From Tritrichomonas musculus (Eukaryota; Parabasalia; Tritrichomonadida; Tritrichomonadidae), in assembly GCA_039105265.1 (NCBI GenBank), contig JAPFFF010000394.1:1-23800 (forward strand): a DNA stretch of 23,800 nucleotides, in the 5' to 3' direction. This document shows, piece after piece, positions 4,832 through 15,570 of the stretch (positions are counted from its first letter, which is position 1; each line of letters starts with the position of its first letter). The position numbers were made by a program, and so were the translations under genes. The notes below the pieces were generated by a model. The model saw only the letters and a list, made by a program, of their open reading frames with translations, was not told the DNA's origin and ran no database searches.

Positions 4832-6388
4832 TTATTTATATACAACATCTGTTTCTAATTCATTGTTTTGAAGTTCTCGAAGTATTCTCTTTCTAATATC
4901 TGGCATATTGCGTTGTTTAAACTTACCATTTCCTTCATGCAAAAAGGTACGACAAGATTCCATTAGAAACACTCCACAATCCTTGTTATTCCTTTGACTA
5001 GGTACATCATAATATTTTGCTTTTAACTTACCTGTTCCTGAAATATTGATCCACTTATTAAGTGTCTTTACCTCTGGTGCCATTGACTTATTCTCAGAGT
5101 CATAGCATTCGATTATTTTCTTTGAATATCGAACAATACATAAAACCCAATGTTCTCCATCTGAACAAATGGGGACAAATACTTTATCGAAATGTGAAAA
5201 TGACTGTTTACCTGAGATAGGACTTTTCATCAGTTCATGTATTTTTTCCATATCATTAGTCTCATATGCTCTAGAAAGGAGGGTATAAAATGCAGTAGGT
5301 AAAACCAATATTTTCTTTTTATCAAACTCTGCCTCATTTTGACCAGGTTGTTTATTCAATCTCTTTCCTTTGTTATATAGAAGTTTCAAGTAGTCATCAA
5401 TAACATCTTCTTCTATATTTTCATCATTGACTAAACTCCTCCAATCATGAATTTTATGACGTCTTTGGTCTACTGTATACTCTCCTGTCTTCTGTGGTGT
5501 CATACGGGGTTCTCTTGGAGGAGGACTAGTACCTCGAGAGGTATGCGATGATGGAAACTGTGGAGGTGGTGATGAAGGAGGAGGAGGTGGTGGAGGTGGA
5601 GGTGAAGGTGAACGAGGTCGTTTTGATTTTGTCTTAGGTTGTTTTGATTTTTTCTTAGGTCTATCATCCTCGTCTAAATTTGTACTACTTTGAAGTAAAA
5701 GTTGAATTCTGTTTTGATTTTGGTCCCTTGTTGGTGGCTCAACATTTGTGGGTCGGTTCCTACCGATTTTCCTAAGGTTAAGATGATAATCATTTCGATT
5801 TAAAGTTGGAGGTCTGGGTAATGGAGCCAATTCTGGTATATCATCTGTTTGAATACCTCTAGTTTTATATTCTTTCTTATCACTTTTCAATGTTCTTTCT
5901 TTCATCTGCTCTCTCAGTTCTCTAGCTGCTTGTTTTTCCTCCTCAGTCTTCATTCGAGATATCCTTATGTTGATAATATCATAATGTAATTTTATCTCTG
6001 TTAATATACCTGTTGTTGATTCCTGGAGAGTATATTGATATGGCTTTAATACTGTTATGTAATGTCCATGTTCATCTTTATCATCTTGATTTTTCTTAAT
6101 TGCAAAAACACAACCTGTAAATTTTGCTTTTGGTCTCTCTCTCTTGAGTCTATTAGCAAATTCAAGTACGTCTTTAAAAGCTATACTAGTATTTAAATAT
6201 GTCTCATATAATTTTTGTAGATTTATTTGATTATTAGAGAACTTCCATATAGTTTGACCCAAACCTCTTGTTAATCTTGCAACATCTCTATCAACTAGTT
6301 TAGGTCGAAATTTAAAAGTACATTGTAGTAGTTGTATTTTATTGTTAGGTTTAGTTTGTGTGCCTTTATCACTTGTCATTTTTATCAT
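4832..6388 (-). CDS. Ulp1-like C48 protease (copy 2)
   Basis: Identical protein to that at 820-2376, with the H-D-Q-C catalytic set and both Q-T motifs kept. Confidence 0.88.
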   Translation of the reverse strand: MIKMTSDKGTQTKPNNKIQLLQCTFKFRPKLVDRDVARLTRGLGQTIWKFSNNQINLQKLYETYLNTSIAFKDVLEFANRLKRERPKAKFTGCVFAIKKNQDDKDEHGHYITVLKPYQYTLQESTTGILTEIKLHYDIINIRISRMKTEEEKQAARELREQMKERTLKSDKKEYKTRGIQTDDIPELAPLPRPPTLNRNDYHLNLRKIGRNRPTNVEPPTRDQNQNRIQLLLQSSTNLDEDDRPKKKSKQPKTKSKRPRSPSPPPPPPPPPSSPPPQFPSSHTSRGTSPPPREPRMTPQKTGEYTVDQRRHKIHDWRSLVNDENIEEDVIDDYLKLLYNKGKRLNKQPGQNEAEFDKKKILVLPTAFYTLLSRAYETNDMEKIHELMKSPISGKQSFSHFDKVFVPICSDGEHWVLCIVRYSKKIIECYDSENKSMAPEVKTLNKWINISGTGKLKAKYYDVPSQRNNKDCGVFLMESCRTFLHEGNGKFKQRNMPDIRKRILRELQNNELETDVVYK

Positions 6389-6394
6389 TATAAA

Positions 6395-6646
6395 ATGTCT
6401 CAATCAGACCGTATGTATATCCTCGTTAGAATTCTATCGAACATCCATGAATATAATGTAGAGAGTGATGAAACTAGAAGAAAAAAATTGATGAAGACTA
6501 TAAAAGAATTATCAGCTCAGTATTTCAAACCTGAACATCTTCAAATAATGAGGATAGATAATGATGTTGATTTTTTAGGTCGAATTGAACACTTTGCTTT
6601 GGAGTTCTTAGAACTATATATAGTTAATCTGCCCTCGCATTTATAA
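6395..6646 (+). CDS. 83-aa helical protein (copy 2)
   Basis: Identical protein to that at 2383-2634; the 6-bp divergent spacing to the protease is kept. Confidence 0.68.
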   Translation: MSQSDRMYILVRILSNIHEYNVESDETRRKKLMKTIKELSAQYFKPEHLQIMRIDNDVDFLGRIEHFALEFLELYIVNLPSHL

Positions 6647-6959
6647 TTTTGGGCATATCCCTGTTATAGTTACTATCAGTTGGGGTTATCCATCTTAAGT
6701 TGCTTAGATGGTAGTCAGCCCTATTCCTATTGATATGGTCTACCTCTATTTTATGTTGTGGGTCATCATTAGGTATGAACTGTCTTGCTATAAGTACATG
6801 TTTCAAGTAGTAGTCGCCATTTAGACATACACGTATATACCCCTTAATATGTTTTGCATCTTTGCATATAAAATGATTACTCTTACGTCTTATAGTAAAG
6901 GGGTACCTATTCAATATCTCATAGTCGTTAGTAAAGCCTTTGAGTGGTACAAATGACAT
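6624..6959 (-). CDS. NUMOD4-HNH endonuclease (copy 2)
   Basis: Identical protein to that at 2612-2947, including the 23-bp 3' overlap with its neighbour. Confidence 0.9.
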   Translation of the reverse strand: MSFVPLKGFTNDYEILNRYPFTIRRKSNHFICKDAKHIKGYIRVCLNGDYYLKHVLIARQFIPNDDPQHKIEVDHINRNRADYHLSNLRWITPTDSNYNRDMPKIINARAD

Positions 6960-7010
6960 TTTCTCACTTTTTGAATGATTTAAATATTTTCATTTCATTT
7001 TTATTTTTGT

Positions 7011-7256
7011 ATGAGCAAGTGGGGGACAATCATTGTTGAAGGAATTGATGATAAAGGACCTCTTTATTATCCTCTCGATGACAAAGAAAAAAACGTTATC
7101 AAGTTTCCAAAGAAAAAAAAGCGAGTAAACTTGTATAAAAACTATTATGAACATCAAGAGAAAGAAGAAGAAGAGAAAGAAGAACTTCTAGATGTAGGTG
7201 TTCAAACTGAAAAAACTGAACTACCTCATATAGACGAACTACTTAGTAAAATTTAA
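7011..7256 (+). CDS. 81-aa NLS/GVQTE protein (copy 2)
   Basis: Identical protein to that at 2999-3244. Confidence 0.72.
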   Translation: MSKWGTIIVEGIDDKGPLYYPLDDKEKNVIKFPKKKKRVNLYKNYYEHQEKEEEEKEELLDVGVQTEKTELPHIDELLSKI

Positions 7257-7297
7257 CTTCTTTTATTTTATTGTTATTTTTTTTATTTTTGTCTTAA

Positions 7298-7546
7298 ATG
7301 AATAGCGCTATTAACGGACTGAATAATGACGCAGAAGCTCTATATGCAAGATTTAAAGTTATTAAAGACAAGATATTTGGAAAATGTATGAATGAAGATG
7401 ATAATAAAATAGCTAGTCAATTCGAAATAATGATAAATATAATCAAGTCATACAAAGAACTCTTTGAAGACATTGAAAAAGCTAAGTTATTATTGAAGTC
7501 AATTGGTGCACGTATCTCTATAGCTGAACATCAAAATAGACTATGA
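7298..7546 (+). CDS. 82-aa helical protein (copy 2)
   Basis: Identical protein to that at 3286-3534. Confidence 0.65.
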   Translation: MNSAINGLNNDAEALYARFKVIKDKIFGKCMNEDDNKIASQFEIMINIIKSYKELFEDIEKAKLLLKSIGARISIAEHQNRL

Positions 7547-7885
7547 GGGACCCGAGGTAGTTGTTTAGGTCCCTAGTAGTAGTGGGGACCCGAGGTAGTT
7601 GTTTAGGTCCCTAGTAGTAGTGGGGACCCGAGGTAGTTGTTTAGGTCCCTAGTAGTACTTCAAGAAAAAACAAGTAGTGGGGACCCGAGGTAGTTGTTTA
7701 GGTCCCTAGTAGTACTTCAAGAAAAAACAAGTAGTGGGGACCCGAGGTAGTTGTTTAGGTCCCTAGTAGTACTTCAAGAAAAAACAAGTAGTGGGGACCC
7801 GAGGTAGTTGTTTAGGTCCCTAGTAGTAGTGGGGACCCGAGGTAGTTGTTTAGGTCCCTAGTAGTACTTCAAGAAAAAAACAAGT
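7547..7885. repeat. Hairpin minisatellite (copy 2)
   Basis: Same seven blocks in the same order of 38- and 57-bp spacings as at 3535-3873. Confidence 0.93.
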
Positions 7886-7896
7886 TGAAGAAAAAA

Positions 7897-7956
7897 TTTT
7901 TTTATTTTTTTTTTTTTATTTTTTTTTTTTTTTTTTTTTTTTTATTTTTTATTTTT
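7897..7956. repeat. 60-bp T tract (copy 2)
   Basis: Same run lengths as the tract at 3885-3944. Confidence 0.85.
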
Positions 7957-7957
7957 A

Positions 7958-8024
7958 TCACGAGTTCGTGTTGACGTGTGGGCTTAAGCGTAGCGTGGCC
8001 CCAACGGAAACCGACTCGTATATA
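7958..8024. other. GC-richer structured segment (copy 2)
   Basis: Same sequence as 3946-4012. Confidence 0.5.
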
Positions 8025-8822
8025 CTACTGAATGAACTGTTTAATTCGGATATTATGATCTCCATGATGAATGAATTGGCAAATTTCATCAAGAATATTG
8101 GTAATGAAATATTCTTGATTGAATTTGATCCCTTTTGGAAGTGCATCAATACATATTAAACGGTCTCCACTGAAAGCAATTGTGATCATGCATTTTTTTG
8201 AACCAATTTTTTTCAGAACTCTTGGTGGAACTTTTTCAATTGATGGTGCATACATAGCATTTGTTTCATAATCAAAATAGAACCATGATTCATCTAAGGT
8301 TATTAGTGAGATGAAATTATTTTCTTGACAAGAGTACAATGTTTTCAAAAGTGCTCTTGATTTTTCAACTCGTTCGATCTTATTTTCCGGGGTGAGTTGA
8401 TGAGGGACCCATCTTCTGATAAACCTTTTCAAATGAAGGACATCGGTTAAATTGAAAATAACCGTTGGAACAGAGCAACATAATCGTGATGCAATACTTT
8501 TTGCAGTTGAATAAGGTTCATCTTGCAAAATGGCTGAAATAGTATCAGATATATCCAAATTTGGCCTTCCTTCGCGTTCTAAATCATTGCATGATAAATC
8601 TCCACTTTTGAACCTGTTGACCCATCGTTGGATTGTTGACATACTAAGAGCGTCATCTTCTAATGTATCTGTTAACTCTGTTGTAATTTTTTTGTATCCC
8701 CATCCTTTCAGGAAGAAATACTTGATAACAATTCTTTGCTCGATTGGAAGAGGTGTATTACCATCATTAACTATATTATCTCGATTAGGATAAAGAGTTT
8801 TAACACTTGGTGGTAATTCCAT
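8025..8822 (-). CDS. Truncated mariner-type transposase (copy 3)
   Basis: Identical protein to that at 1-798. Confidence 0.9.
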   Translation of the reverse strand: MELPPSVKTLYPNRDNIVNDGNTPLPIEQRIVIKYFFLKGWGYKKITTELTDTLEDDALSMSTIQRWVNRFKSGDLSCNDLEREGRPNLDISDTISAILQDEPYSTAKSIASRLCCSVPTVIFNLTDVLHLKRFIRRWVPHQLTPENKIERVEKSRALLKTLYSCQENNFISLITLDESWFYFDYETNAMYAPSIEKVPPRVLKKIGSKKCMITIAFSGDRLICIDALPKGIKFNQEYFITNILDEICQFIHHGDHNIRIKQFIQ

Positions 8823-8843
8823 TTCGAGTTGAATAAAAAGTCT

Positions 8844-10400
8844 TTATTTATATACAACATCTGTTTCTAATTCATTGTTTTGAAGTTCTCGAAGTATTCT
8901 CTTTCTAATATCTGGCATATTGCGTTGTTTAAACTTACCATTTCCTTCATGCAAAAAGGTACGACAAGATTCCATTAGAAACACTCCACAATCCTTGTTA
9001 TTCCTTTGACTAGGTACATCATAATATTTTGCTTTTAACTTACCTGTTCCTGAAATATTGATCCACTTATTAAGTGTCTTTACCTCTGGTGCCATTGACT
9101 TATTCTCAGAGTCATAGCATTCGATTATTTTCTTTGAATATCGAACAATACATAAAACCCAATGTTCTCCATCTGAACAAATGGGGACAAATACTTTATC
9201 GAAATGTGAAAATGACTGTTTACCTGAGATAGGACTTTTCATCAGTTCATGTATTTTTTCCATATCATTAGTCTCATATGCTCTAGAAAGGAGGGTATAA
9301 AATGCAGTAGGTAAAACCAATATTTTCTTTTTATCAAACTCTGCCTCATTTTGACCAGGTTGTTTATTCAATCTCTTTCCTTTGTTATATAGAAGTTTCA
9401 AGTAGTCATCAATAACATCTTCTTCTATATTTTCATCATTGACTAAACTCCTCCAATCATGAATTTTATGACGTCTTTGGTCTACTGTATACTCTCCTGT
9501 CTTCTGTGGTGTCATACGGGGTTCTCTTGGAGGAGGACTAGTACCTCGAGAGGTATGCGATGATGGAAACTGTGGAGGTGGTGATGAAGGAGGAGGAGGT
9601 GGTGGAGGTGGAGGTGAAGGTGAACGAGGTCGTTTTGATTTTGTCTTAGGTTGTTTTGATTTTTTCTTAGGTCTATCATCCTCGTCTAAATTTGTACTAC
9701 TTTGAAGTAAAAGTTGAATTCTGTTTTGATTTTGGTCCCTTGTTGGTGGCTCAACATTTGTGGGTCGGTTCCTACCGATTTTCCTAAGGTTAAGATGATA
9801 ATCATTTCGATTTAAAGTTGGAGGTCTGGGTAATGGAGCCAATTCTGGTATATCATCTGTTTGAATACCTCTAGTTTTATATTCTTTCTTATCACTTTTC
9901 AATGTTCTTTCTTTCATCTGCTCTCTCAGTTCTCTAGCTGCTTGTTTTTCCTCCTCAGTCTTCATTCGAGATATCCTTATGTTGATAATATCATAATGTA
10001 ATTTTATCTCTGTTAATATACCTGTTGTTGATTCCTGGAGAGTATATTGATATGGCTTTAATACTGTTATGTAATGTCCATGTTCATCTTTATCATCTTG
10101 ATTTTTCTTAATTGCAAAAACACAACCTGTAAATTTTGCTTTTGGTCTCTCTCTCTTGAGTCTATTAGCAAATTCAAGTACGTCTTTAAAAGCTATACTA
10201 GTATTTAAATATGTCTCATATAATTTTTGTAGATTTATTTGATTATTAGAGAACTTCCATATAGTTTGACCCAAACCTCTTGTTAATCTTGCAACATCTC
10301 TATCAACTAGTTTAGGTCGAAATTTAAAAGTACATTGTAGTAGTTGTATTTTATTGTTAGGTTTAGTTTGTGTGCCTTTATCACTTGTCATTTTTATCAT
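8844..10400 (-). CDS. Ulp1-like C48 protease (copy 3)
   Basis: Identical protein to that at 820-2376. Confidence 0.88.
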   Translation of the reverse strand: MIKMTSDKGTQTKPNNKIQLLQCTFKFRPKLVDRDVARLTRGLGQTIWKFSNNQINLQKLYETYLNTSIAFKDVLEFANRLKRERPKAKFTGCVFAIKKNQDDKDEHGHYITVLKPYQYTLQESTTGILTEIKLHYDIINIRISRMKTEEEKQAARELREQMKERTLKSDKKEYKTRGIQTDDIPELAPLPRPPTLNRNDYHLNLRKIGRNRPTNVEPPTRDQNQNRIQLLLQSSTNLDEDDRPKKKSKQPKTKSKRPRSPSPPPPPPPPPSSPPPQFPSSHTSRGTSPPPREPRMTPQKTGEYTVDQRRHKIHDWRSLVNDENIEEDVIDDYLKLLYNKGKRLNKQPGQNEAEFDKKKILVLPTAFYTLLSRAYETNDMEKIHELMKSPISGKQSFSHFDKVFVPICSDGEHWVLCIVRYSKKIIECYDSENKSMAPEVKTLNKWINISGTGKLKAKYYDVPSQRNNKDCGVFLMESCRTFLHEGNGKFKQRNMPDIRKRILRELQNNELETDVVYK

Positions 10401-10406
10401 TATAAA

Positions 10407-10658
10407 ATGTCTCAATCAGACCGTATGTATATCCTCGTTAGAATTCTATCGAACATCCATGAATATAATGTAGAGAGTGATGAAACTAGAAGAAAAAAAT
10501 TGATGAAGACTATAAAAGAATTATCAGCTCAGTATTTCAAACCTGAACATCTTCAAATAATGAGGATAGATAATGATGTTGATTTTTTAGGTCGAATTGA
10601 ACACTTTGCTTTGGAGTTCTTAGAACTATATATAGTTAATCTGCCCTCGCATTTATAA
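10407..10658 (+). CDS. 83-aa helical protein (copy 3)
   Basis: Identical protein to that at 2383-2634. Confidence 0.68.
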   Translation: MSQSDRMYILVRILSNIHEYNVESDETRRKKLMKTIKELSAQYFKPEHLQIMRIDNDVDFLGRIEHFALEFLELYIVNLPSHL

Positions 10659-10971
10659 TTTTGGGCATATCCCTGTTATAGTTACTATCAGTTGGGGTTA
10701 TCCATCTTAAGTTGCTTAGATGGTAGTCAGCCCTATTCCTATTGATATGGTCTACCTCTATTTTATGTTGTGGGTCATCATTAGGTATGAACTGTCTTGC
10801 TATAAGTACATGTTTCAAGTAGTAGTCGCCATTTAGACATACACGTATATACCCCTTAATATGTTTTGCATCTTTGCATATAAAATGATTACTCTTACGT
10901 CTTATAGTAAAGGGGTACCTATTCAATATCTCATAGTCGTTAGTAAAGCCTTTGAGTGGTACAAATGACAT
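10636..10971 (-). CDS. NUMOD4-HNH endonuclease (copy 3)
   Basis: Identical protein to that at 2612-2947. Confidence 0.9.
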   Translation of the reverse strand: MSFVPLKGFTNDYEILNRYPFTIRRKSNHFICKDAKHIKGYIRVCLNGDYYLKHVLIARQFIPNDDPQHKIEVDHINRNRADYHLSNLRWITPTDSNYNRDMPKIINARAD

Positions 10972-11022
10972 TTTCTCACTTTTTGAATGATTTAAATATT
11001 TTCATTTCATTTTTATTTTTGT

Positions 11023-11268
11023 ATGAGCAAGTGGGGGACAATCATTGTTGAAGGAATTGATGATAAAGGACCTCTTTATTATCCTCTCGATGACAAAGAA
11101 AAAAACGTTATCAAGTTTCCAAAGAAAAAAAAGCGAGTAAACTTGTATAAAAACTATTATGAACATCAAGAGAAAGAAGAAGAAGAGAAAGAAGAACTTC
11201 TAGATGTAGGTGTTCAAACTGAAAAAACTGAACTACCTCATATAGACGAACTACTTAGTAAAATTTAA
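11023..11268 (+). CDS. 81-aa NLS/GVQTE protein (copy 3)
   Basis: Identical protein to that at 2999-3244. Confidence 0.72.
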   Translation: MSKWGTIIVEGIDDKGPLYYPLDDKEKNVIKFPKKKKRVNLYKNYYEHQEKEEEEKEELLDVGVQTEKTELPHIDELLSKI

Positions 11269-11309
11269 CTTCTTTTATTTTATTGTTATTTTTTTTATTT
11301 TTGTCTTAA

Positions 11310-11558
11310 ATGAATAGCGCTATTAACGGACTGAATAATGACGCAGAAGCTCTATATGCAAGATTTAAAGTTATTAAAGACAAGATATTTGGAAAATGTA
11401 TGAATGAAGATGATAATAAAATAGCTAGTCAATTCGAAATAATGATAAATATAATCAAGTCATACAAAGAACTCTTTGAAGACATTGAAAAAGCTAAGTT
11501 ATTATTGAAGTCAATTGGTGCACGTATCTCTATAGCTGAACATCAAAATAGACTATGA
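11310..11558 (+). CDS. 82-aa helical protein (copy 3)
   Basis: Identical protein to that at 3286-3534. Confidence 0.65.
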   Translation: MNSAINGLNNDAEALYARFKVIKDKIFGKCMNEDDNKIASQFEIMINIIKSYKELFEDIEKAKLLLKSIGARISIAEHQNRL

Positions 11559-11897
11559 GGGACCCGAGGTAGTTGTTTAGGTCCCTAGTAGTAGTGGGGA
11601 CCCGAGGTAGTTGTTTAGGTCCCTAGTAGTAGTGGGGACCCGAGGTAGTTGTTTAGGTCCCTAGTAGTACTTCAAGAAAAAACAAGTAGTGGGGACCCGA
11701 GGTAGTTGTTTAGGTCCCTAGTAGTACTTCAAGAAAAAACAAGTAGTGGGGACCCGAGGTAGTTGTTTAGGTCCCTAGTAGTACTTCAAGAAAAAACAAG
11801 TAGTGGGGACCCGAGGTAGTTGTTTAGGTCCCTAGTAGTAGTGGGGACCCGAGGTAGTTGTTTAGGTCCCTAGTAGTACTTCAAGAAAAAAACAAGT
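11559..11897. repeat. Hairpin minisatellite (copy 3)
   Basis: Same seven-block array as at 3535-3873. Confidence 0.93.
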
Positions 11898-11908
11898 TGA
11901 AGAAAAAA

Positions 11909-11968
11909 TTTTTTTATTTTTTTTTTTTTATTTTTTTTTTTTTTTTTTTTTTTTTATTTTTTATTTTT
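11909..11968. repeat. 60-bp T tract (copy 3)
   Basis: Same run lengths as the tract at 3885-3944. Confidence 0.85.
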
Positions 11969-11969
11969 A

Positions 11970-12036
11970 TCACGAGTTCGTGTTGACGTGTGGGCTTAAG
12001 CGTAGCGTGGCCCCAACGGAAACCGACTCGTATATA
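11970..12036. other. GC-richer structured segment (copy 3)
   Basis: Same sequence as 3946-4012. Confidence 0.5.
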
Positions 12037-12834
12037 CTACTGAATGAACTGTTTAATTCGGATATTATGATCTCCATGATGAATGAATTGGCAAATTTCA
12101 TCAAGAATATTGGTAATGAAATATTCTTGATTGAATTTGATCCCTTTTGGAAGTGCATCAATACATATTAAACGGTCTCCACTGAAAGCAATTGTGATCA
12201 TGCATTTTTTTGAACCAATTTTTTTCAGAACTCTTGGTGGAACTTTTTCAATTGATGGTGCATACATAGCATTTGTTTCATAATCAAAATAGAACCATGA
12301 TTCATCTAAGGTTATTAGTGAGATGAAATTATTTTCTTGACAAGAGTACAATGTTTTCAAAAGTGCTCTTGATTTTTCAACTCGTTCGATCTTATTTTCC
12401 GGGGTGAGTTGATGAGGGACCCATCTTCTGATAAACCTTTTCAAATGAAGGACATCGGTTAAATTGAAAATAACCGTTGGAACAGAGCAACATAATCGTG
12501 ATGCAATACTTTTTGCAGTTGAATAAGGTTCATCTTGCAAAATGGCTGAAATAGTATCAGATATATCCAAATTTGGCCTTCCTTCGCGTTCTAAATCATT
12601 GCATGATAAATCTCCACTTTTGAACCTGTTGACCCATCGTTGGATTGTTGACATACTAAGAGCGTCATCTTCTAATGTATCTGTTAACTCTGTTGTAATT
12701 TTTTTGTATCCCCATCCTTTCAGGAAGAAATACTTGATAACAATTCTTTGCTCGATTGGAAGAGGTGTATTACCATCATTAACTATATTATCTCGATTAG
12801 GATAAAGAGTTTTAACACTTGGTGGTAATTCCAT
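12037..12834 (-). CDS. Truncated mariner-type transposase (copy 4)
   Basis: Identical protein to that at 1-798. Confidence 0.9.
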   Translation of the reverse strand: MELPPSVKTLYPNRDNIVNDGNTPLPIEQRIVIKYFFLKGWGYKKITTELTDTLEDDALSMSTIQRWVNRFKSGDLSCNDLEREGRPNLDISDTISAILQDEPYSTAKSIASRLCCSVPTVIFNLTDVLHLKRFIRRWVPHQLTPENKIERVEKSRALLKTLYSCQENNFISLITLDESWFYFDYETNAMYAPSIEKVPPRVLKKIGSKKCMITIAFSGDRLICIDALPKGIKFNQEYFITNILDEICQFIHHGDHNIRIKQFIQ

Positions 12835-12855
12835 TTCGAGTTGAATAAAAAGTCT

Positions 12856-14412
12856 TTATTTATATACAACATCTGTTTCTAATTCATTGTTTTGAAGTTC
12901 TCGAAGTATTCTCTTTCTAATATCTGGCATATTGCGTTGTTTAAACTTACCATTTCCTTCATGCAAAAAGGTACGACAAGATTCCATTAGAAACACTCCA
13001 CAATCCTTGTTATTCCTTTGACTAGGTACATCATAATATTTTGCTTTTAACTTACCTGTTCCTGAAATATTGATCCACTTATTAAGTGTCTTTACCTCTG
13101 GTGCCATTGACTTATTCTCAGAGTCATAGCATTCGATTATTTTCTTTGAATATCGAACAATACATAAAACCCAATGTTCTCCATCTGAACAAATGGGGAC
13201 AAATACTTTATCGAAATGTGAAAATGACTGTTTACCTGAGATAGGACTTTTCATCAGTTCATGTATTTTTTCCATATCATTAGTCTCATATGCTCTAGAA
13301 AGGAGGGTATAAAATGCAGTAGGTAAAACCAATATTTTCTTTTTATCAAACTCTGCCTCATTTTGACCAGGTTGTTTATTCAATCTCTTTCCTTTGTTAT
13401 ATAGAAGTTTCAAGTAGTCATCAATAACATCTTCTTCTATATTTTCATCATTGACTAAACTCCTCCAATCATGAATTTTATGACGTCTTTGGTCTACTGT
13501 ATACTCTCCTGTCTTCTGTGGTGTCATACGGGGTTCTCTTGGAGGAGGACTAGTACCTCGAGAGGTATGCGATGATGGAAACTGTGGAGGTGGTGATGAA
13601 GGAGGAGGAGGTGGTGGAGGTGGAGGTGAAGGTGAACGAGGTCGTTTTGATTTTGTCTTAGGTTGTTTTGATTTTTTCTTAGGTCTATCATCCTCGTCTA
13701 AATTTGTACTACTTTGAAGTAAAAGTTGAATTCTGTTTTGATTTTGGTCCCTTGTTGGTGGCTCAACATTTGTGGGTCGGTTCCTACCGATTTTCCTAAG
13801 GTTAAGATGATAATCATTTCGATTTAAAGTTGGAGGTCTGGGTAATGGAGCCAATTCTGGTATATCATCTGTTTGAATACCTCTAGTTTTATATTCTTTC
13901 TTATCACTTTTCAATGTTCTTTCTTTCATCTGCTCTCTCAGTTCTCTAGCTGCTTGTTTTTCCTCCTCAGTCTTCATTCGAGATATCCTTATGTTGATAA
14001 TATCATAATGTAATTTTATCTCTGTTAATATACCTGTTGTTGATTCCTGGAGAGTATATTGATATGGCTTTAATACTGTTATGTAATGTCCATGTTCATC
14101 TTTATCATCTTGATTTTTCTTAATTGCAAAAACACAACCTGTAAATTTTGCTTTTGGTCTCTCTCTCTTGAGTCTATTAGCAAATTCAAGTACGTCTTTA
14201 AAAGCTATACTAGTATTTAAATATGTCTCATATAATTTTTGTAGATTTATTTGATTATTAGAGAACTTCCATATAGTTTGACCCAAACCTCTTGTTAATC
14301 TTGCAACATCTCTATCAACTAGTTTAGGTCGAAATTTAAAAGTACATTGTAGTAGTTGTATTTTATTGTTAGGTTTAGTTTGTGTGCCTTTATCACTTGT
14401 CATTTTTATCAT
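12856..14412 (-). CDS. Ulp1-like C48 protease (copy 4)
   Basis: Identical protein to that at 820-2376. Confidence 0.88.
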   Translation of the reverse strand: MIKMTSDKGTQTKPNNKIQLLQCTFKFRPKLVDRDVARLTRGLGQTIWKFSNNQINLQKLYETYLNTSIAFKDVLEFANRLKRERPKAKFTGCVFAIKKNQDDKDEHGHYITVLKPYQYTLQESTTGILTEIKLHYDIINIRISRMKTEEEKQAARELREQMKERTLKSDKKEYKTRGIQTDDIPELAPLPRPPTLNRNDYHLNLRKIGRNRPTNVEPPTRDQNQNRIQLLLQSSTNLDEDDRPKKKSKQPKTKSKRPRSPSPPPPPPPPPSSPPPQFPSSHTSRGTSPPPREPRMTPQKTGEYTVDQRRHKIHDWRSLVNDENIEEDVIDDYLKLLYNKGKRLNKQPGQNEAEFDKKKILVLPTAFYTLLSRAYETNDMEKIHELMKSPISGKQSFSHFDKVFVPICSDGEHWVLCIVRYSKKIIECYDSENKSMAPEVKTLNKWINISGTGKLKAKYYDVPSQRNNKDCGVFLMESCRTFLHEGNGKFKQRNMPDIRKRILRELQNNELETDVVYK

Positions 14413-14418
14413 TATAAA

Positions 14419-14670
14419 ATGTCTCAATCAGACCGTATGTATATCCTCGTTAGAATTCTATCGAACATCCATGAATATAATGTAGAGAGTGATGAAACTA
14501 GAAGAAAAAAATTGATGAAGACTATAAAAGAATTATCAGCTCAGTATTTCAAACCTGAACATCTTCAAATAATGAGGATAGATAATGATGTTGATTTTTT
14601 AGGTCGAATTGAACACTTTGCTTTGGAGTTCTTAGAACTATATATAGTTAATCTGCCCTCGCATTTATAA
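14419..14670 (+). CDS. 83-aa helical protein (copy 4)
   Basis: Identical protein to that at 2383-2634. Confidence 0.68.
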   Translation: MSQSDRMYILVRILSNIHEYNVESDETRRKKLMKTIKELSAQYFKPEHLQIMRIDNDVDFLGRIEHFALEFLELYIVNLPSHL

Positions 14671-14983
14671 TTTTGGGCATATCCCTGTTATAGTTACTAT
14701 CAGTTGGGGTTATCCATCTTAAGTTGCTTAGATGGTAGTCAGCCCTATTCCTATTGATATGGTCTACCTCTATTTTATGTTGTGGGTCATCATTAGGTAT
14801 GAACTGTCTTGCTATAAGTACATGTTTCAAGTAGTAGTCGCCATTTAGACATACACGTATATACCCCTTAATATGTTTTGCATCTTTGCATATAAAATGA
14901 TTACTCTTACGTCTTATAGTAAAGGGGTACCTATTCAATATCTCATAGTCGTTAGTAAAGCCTTTGAGTGGTACAAATGACAT
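14648..14983 (-). CDS. NUMOD4-HNH endonuclease (copy 4)
   Basis: Identical protein to that at 2612-2947. Confidence 0.9.
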   Translation of the reverse strand: MSFVPLKGFTNDYEILNRYPFTIRRKSNHFICKDAKHIKGYIRVCLNGDYYLKHVLIARQFIPNDDPQHKIEVDHINRNRADYHLSNLRWITPTDSNYNRDMPKIINARAD

Positions 14984-15034
14984 TTTCTCACTTTTTGAAT
15001 GATTTAAATATTTTCATTTCATTTTTATTTTTGT

Positions 15035-15280
15035 ATGAGCAAGTGGGGGACAATCATTGTTGAAGGAATTGATGATAAAGGACCTCTTTATTATCCTCTC
15101 GATGACAAAGAAAAAAACGTTATCAAGTTTCCAAAGAAAAAAAAGCGAGTAAACTTGTATAAAAACTATTATGAACATCAAGAGAAAGAAGAAGAAGAGA
15201 AAGAAGAACTTCTAGATGTAGGTGTTCAAACTGAAAAAACTGAACTACCTCATATAGACGAACTACTTAGTAAAATTTAA
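15035..15280 (+). CDS. 81-aa NLS/GVQTE protein (copy 4)
   Basis: Identical protein to that at 2999-3244. Confidence 0.72.
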   Translation: MSKWGTIIVEGIDDKGPLYYPLDDKEKNVIKFPKKKKRVNLYKNYYEHQEKEEEEKEELLDVGVQTEKTELPHIDELLSKI

Positions 15281-15321
15281 CTTCTTTTATTTTATTGTTA
15301 TTTTTTTTATTTTTGTCTTAA

Positions 15322-15570
15322 ATGAATAGCGCTATTAACGGACTGAATAATGACGCAGAAGCTCTATATGCAAGATTTAAAGTTATTAAAGACAAGATAT
15401 TTGGAAAATGTATGAATGAAGATGATAATAAAATAGCTAGTCAATTCGAAATAATGATAAATATAATCAAGTCATACAAAGAACTCTTTGAAGACATTGA
15501 AAAAGCTAAGTTATTATTGAAGTCAATTGGTGCACGTATCTCTATAGCTGAACATCAAAATAGACTATGA
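15322..15570 (+). CDS. 82-aa helical protein (copy 4)
   Basis: Identical protein to that at 3286-3534. Confidence 0.65.
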   Translation: MNSAINGLNNDAEALYARFKVIKDKIFGKCMNEDDNKIASQFEIMINIIKSYKELFEDIEKAKLLLKSIGARISIAEHQNRL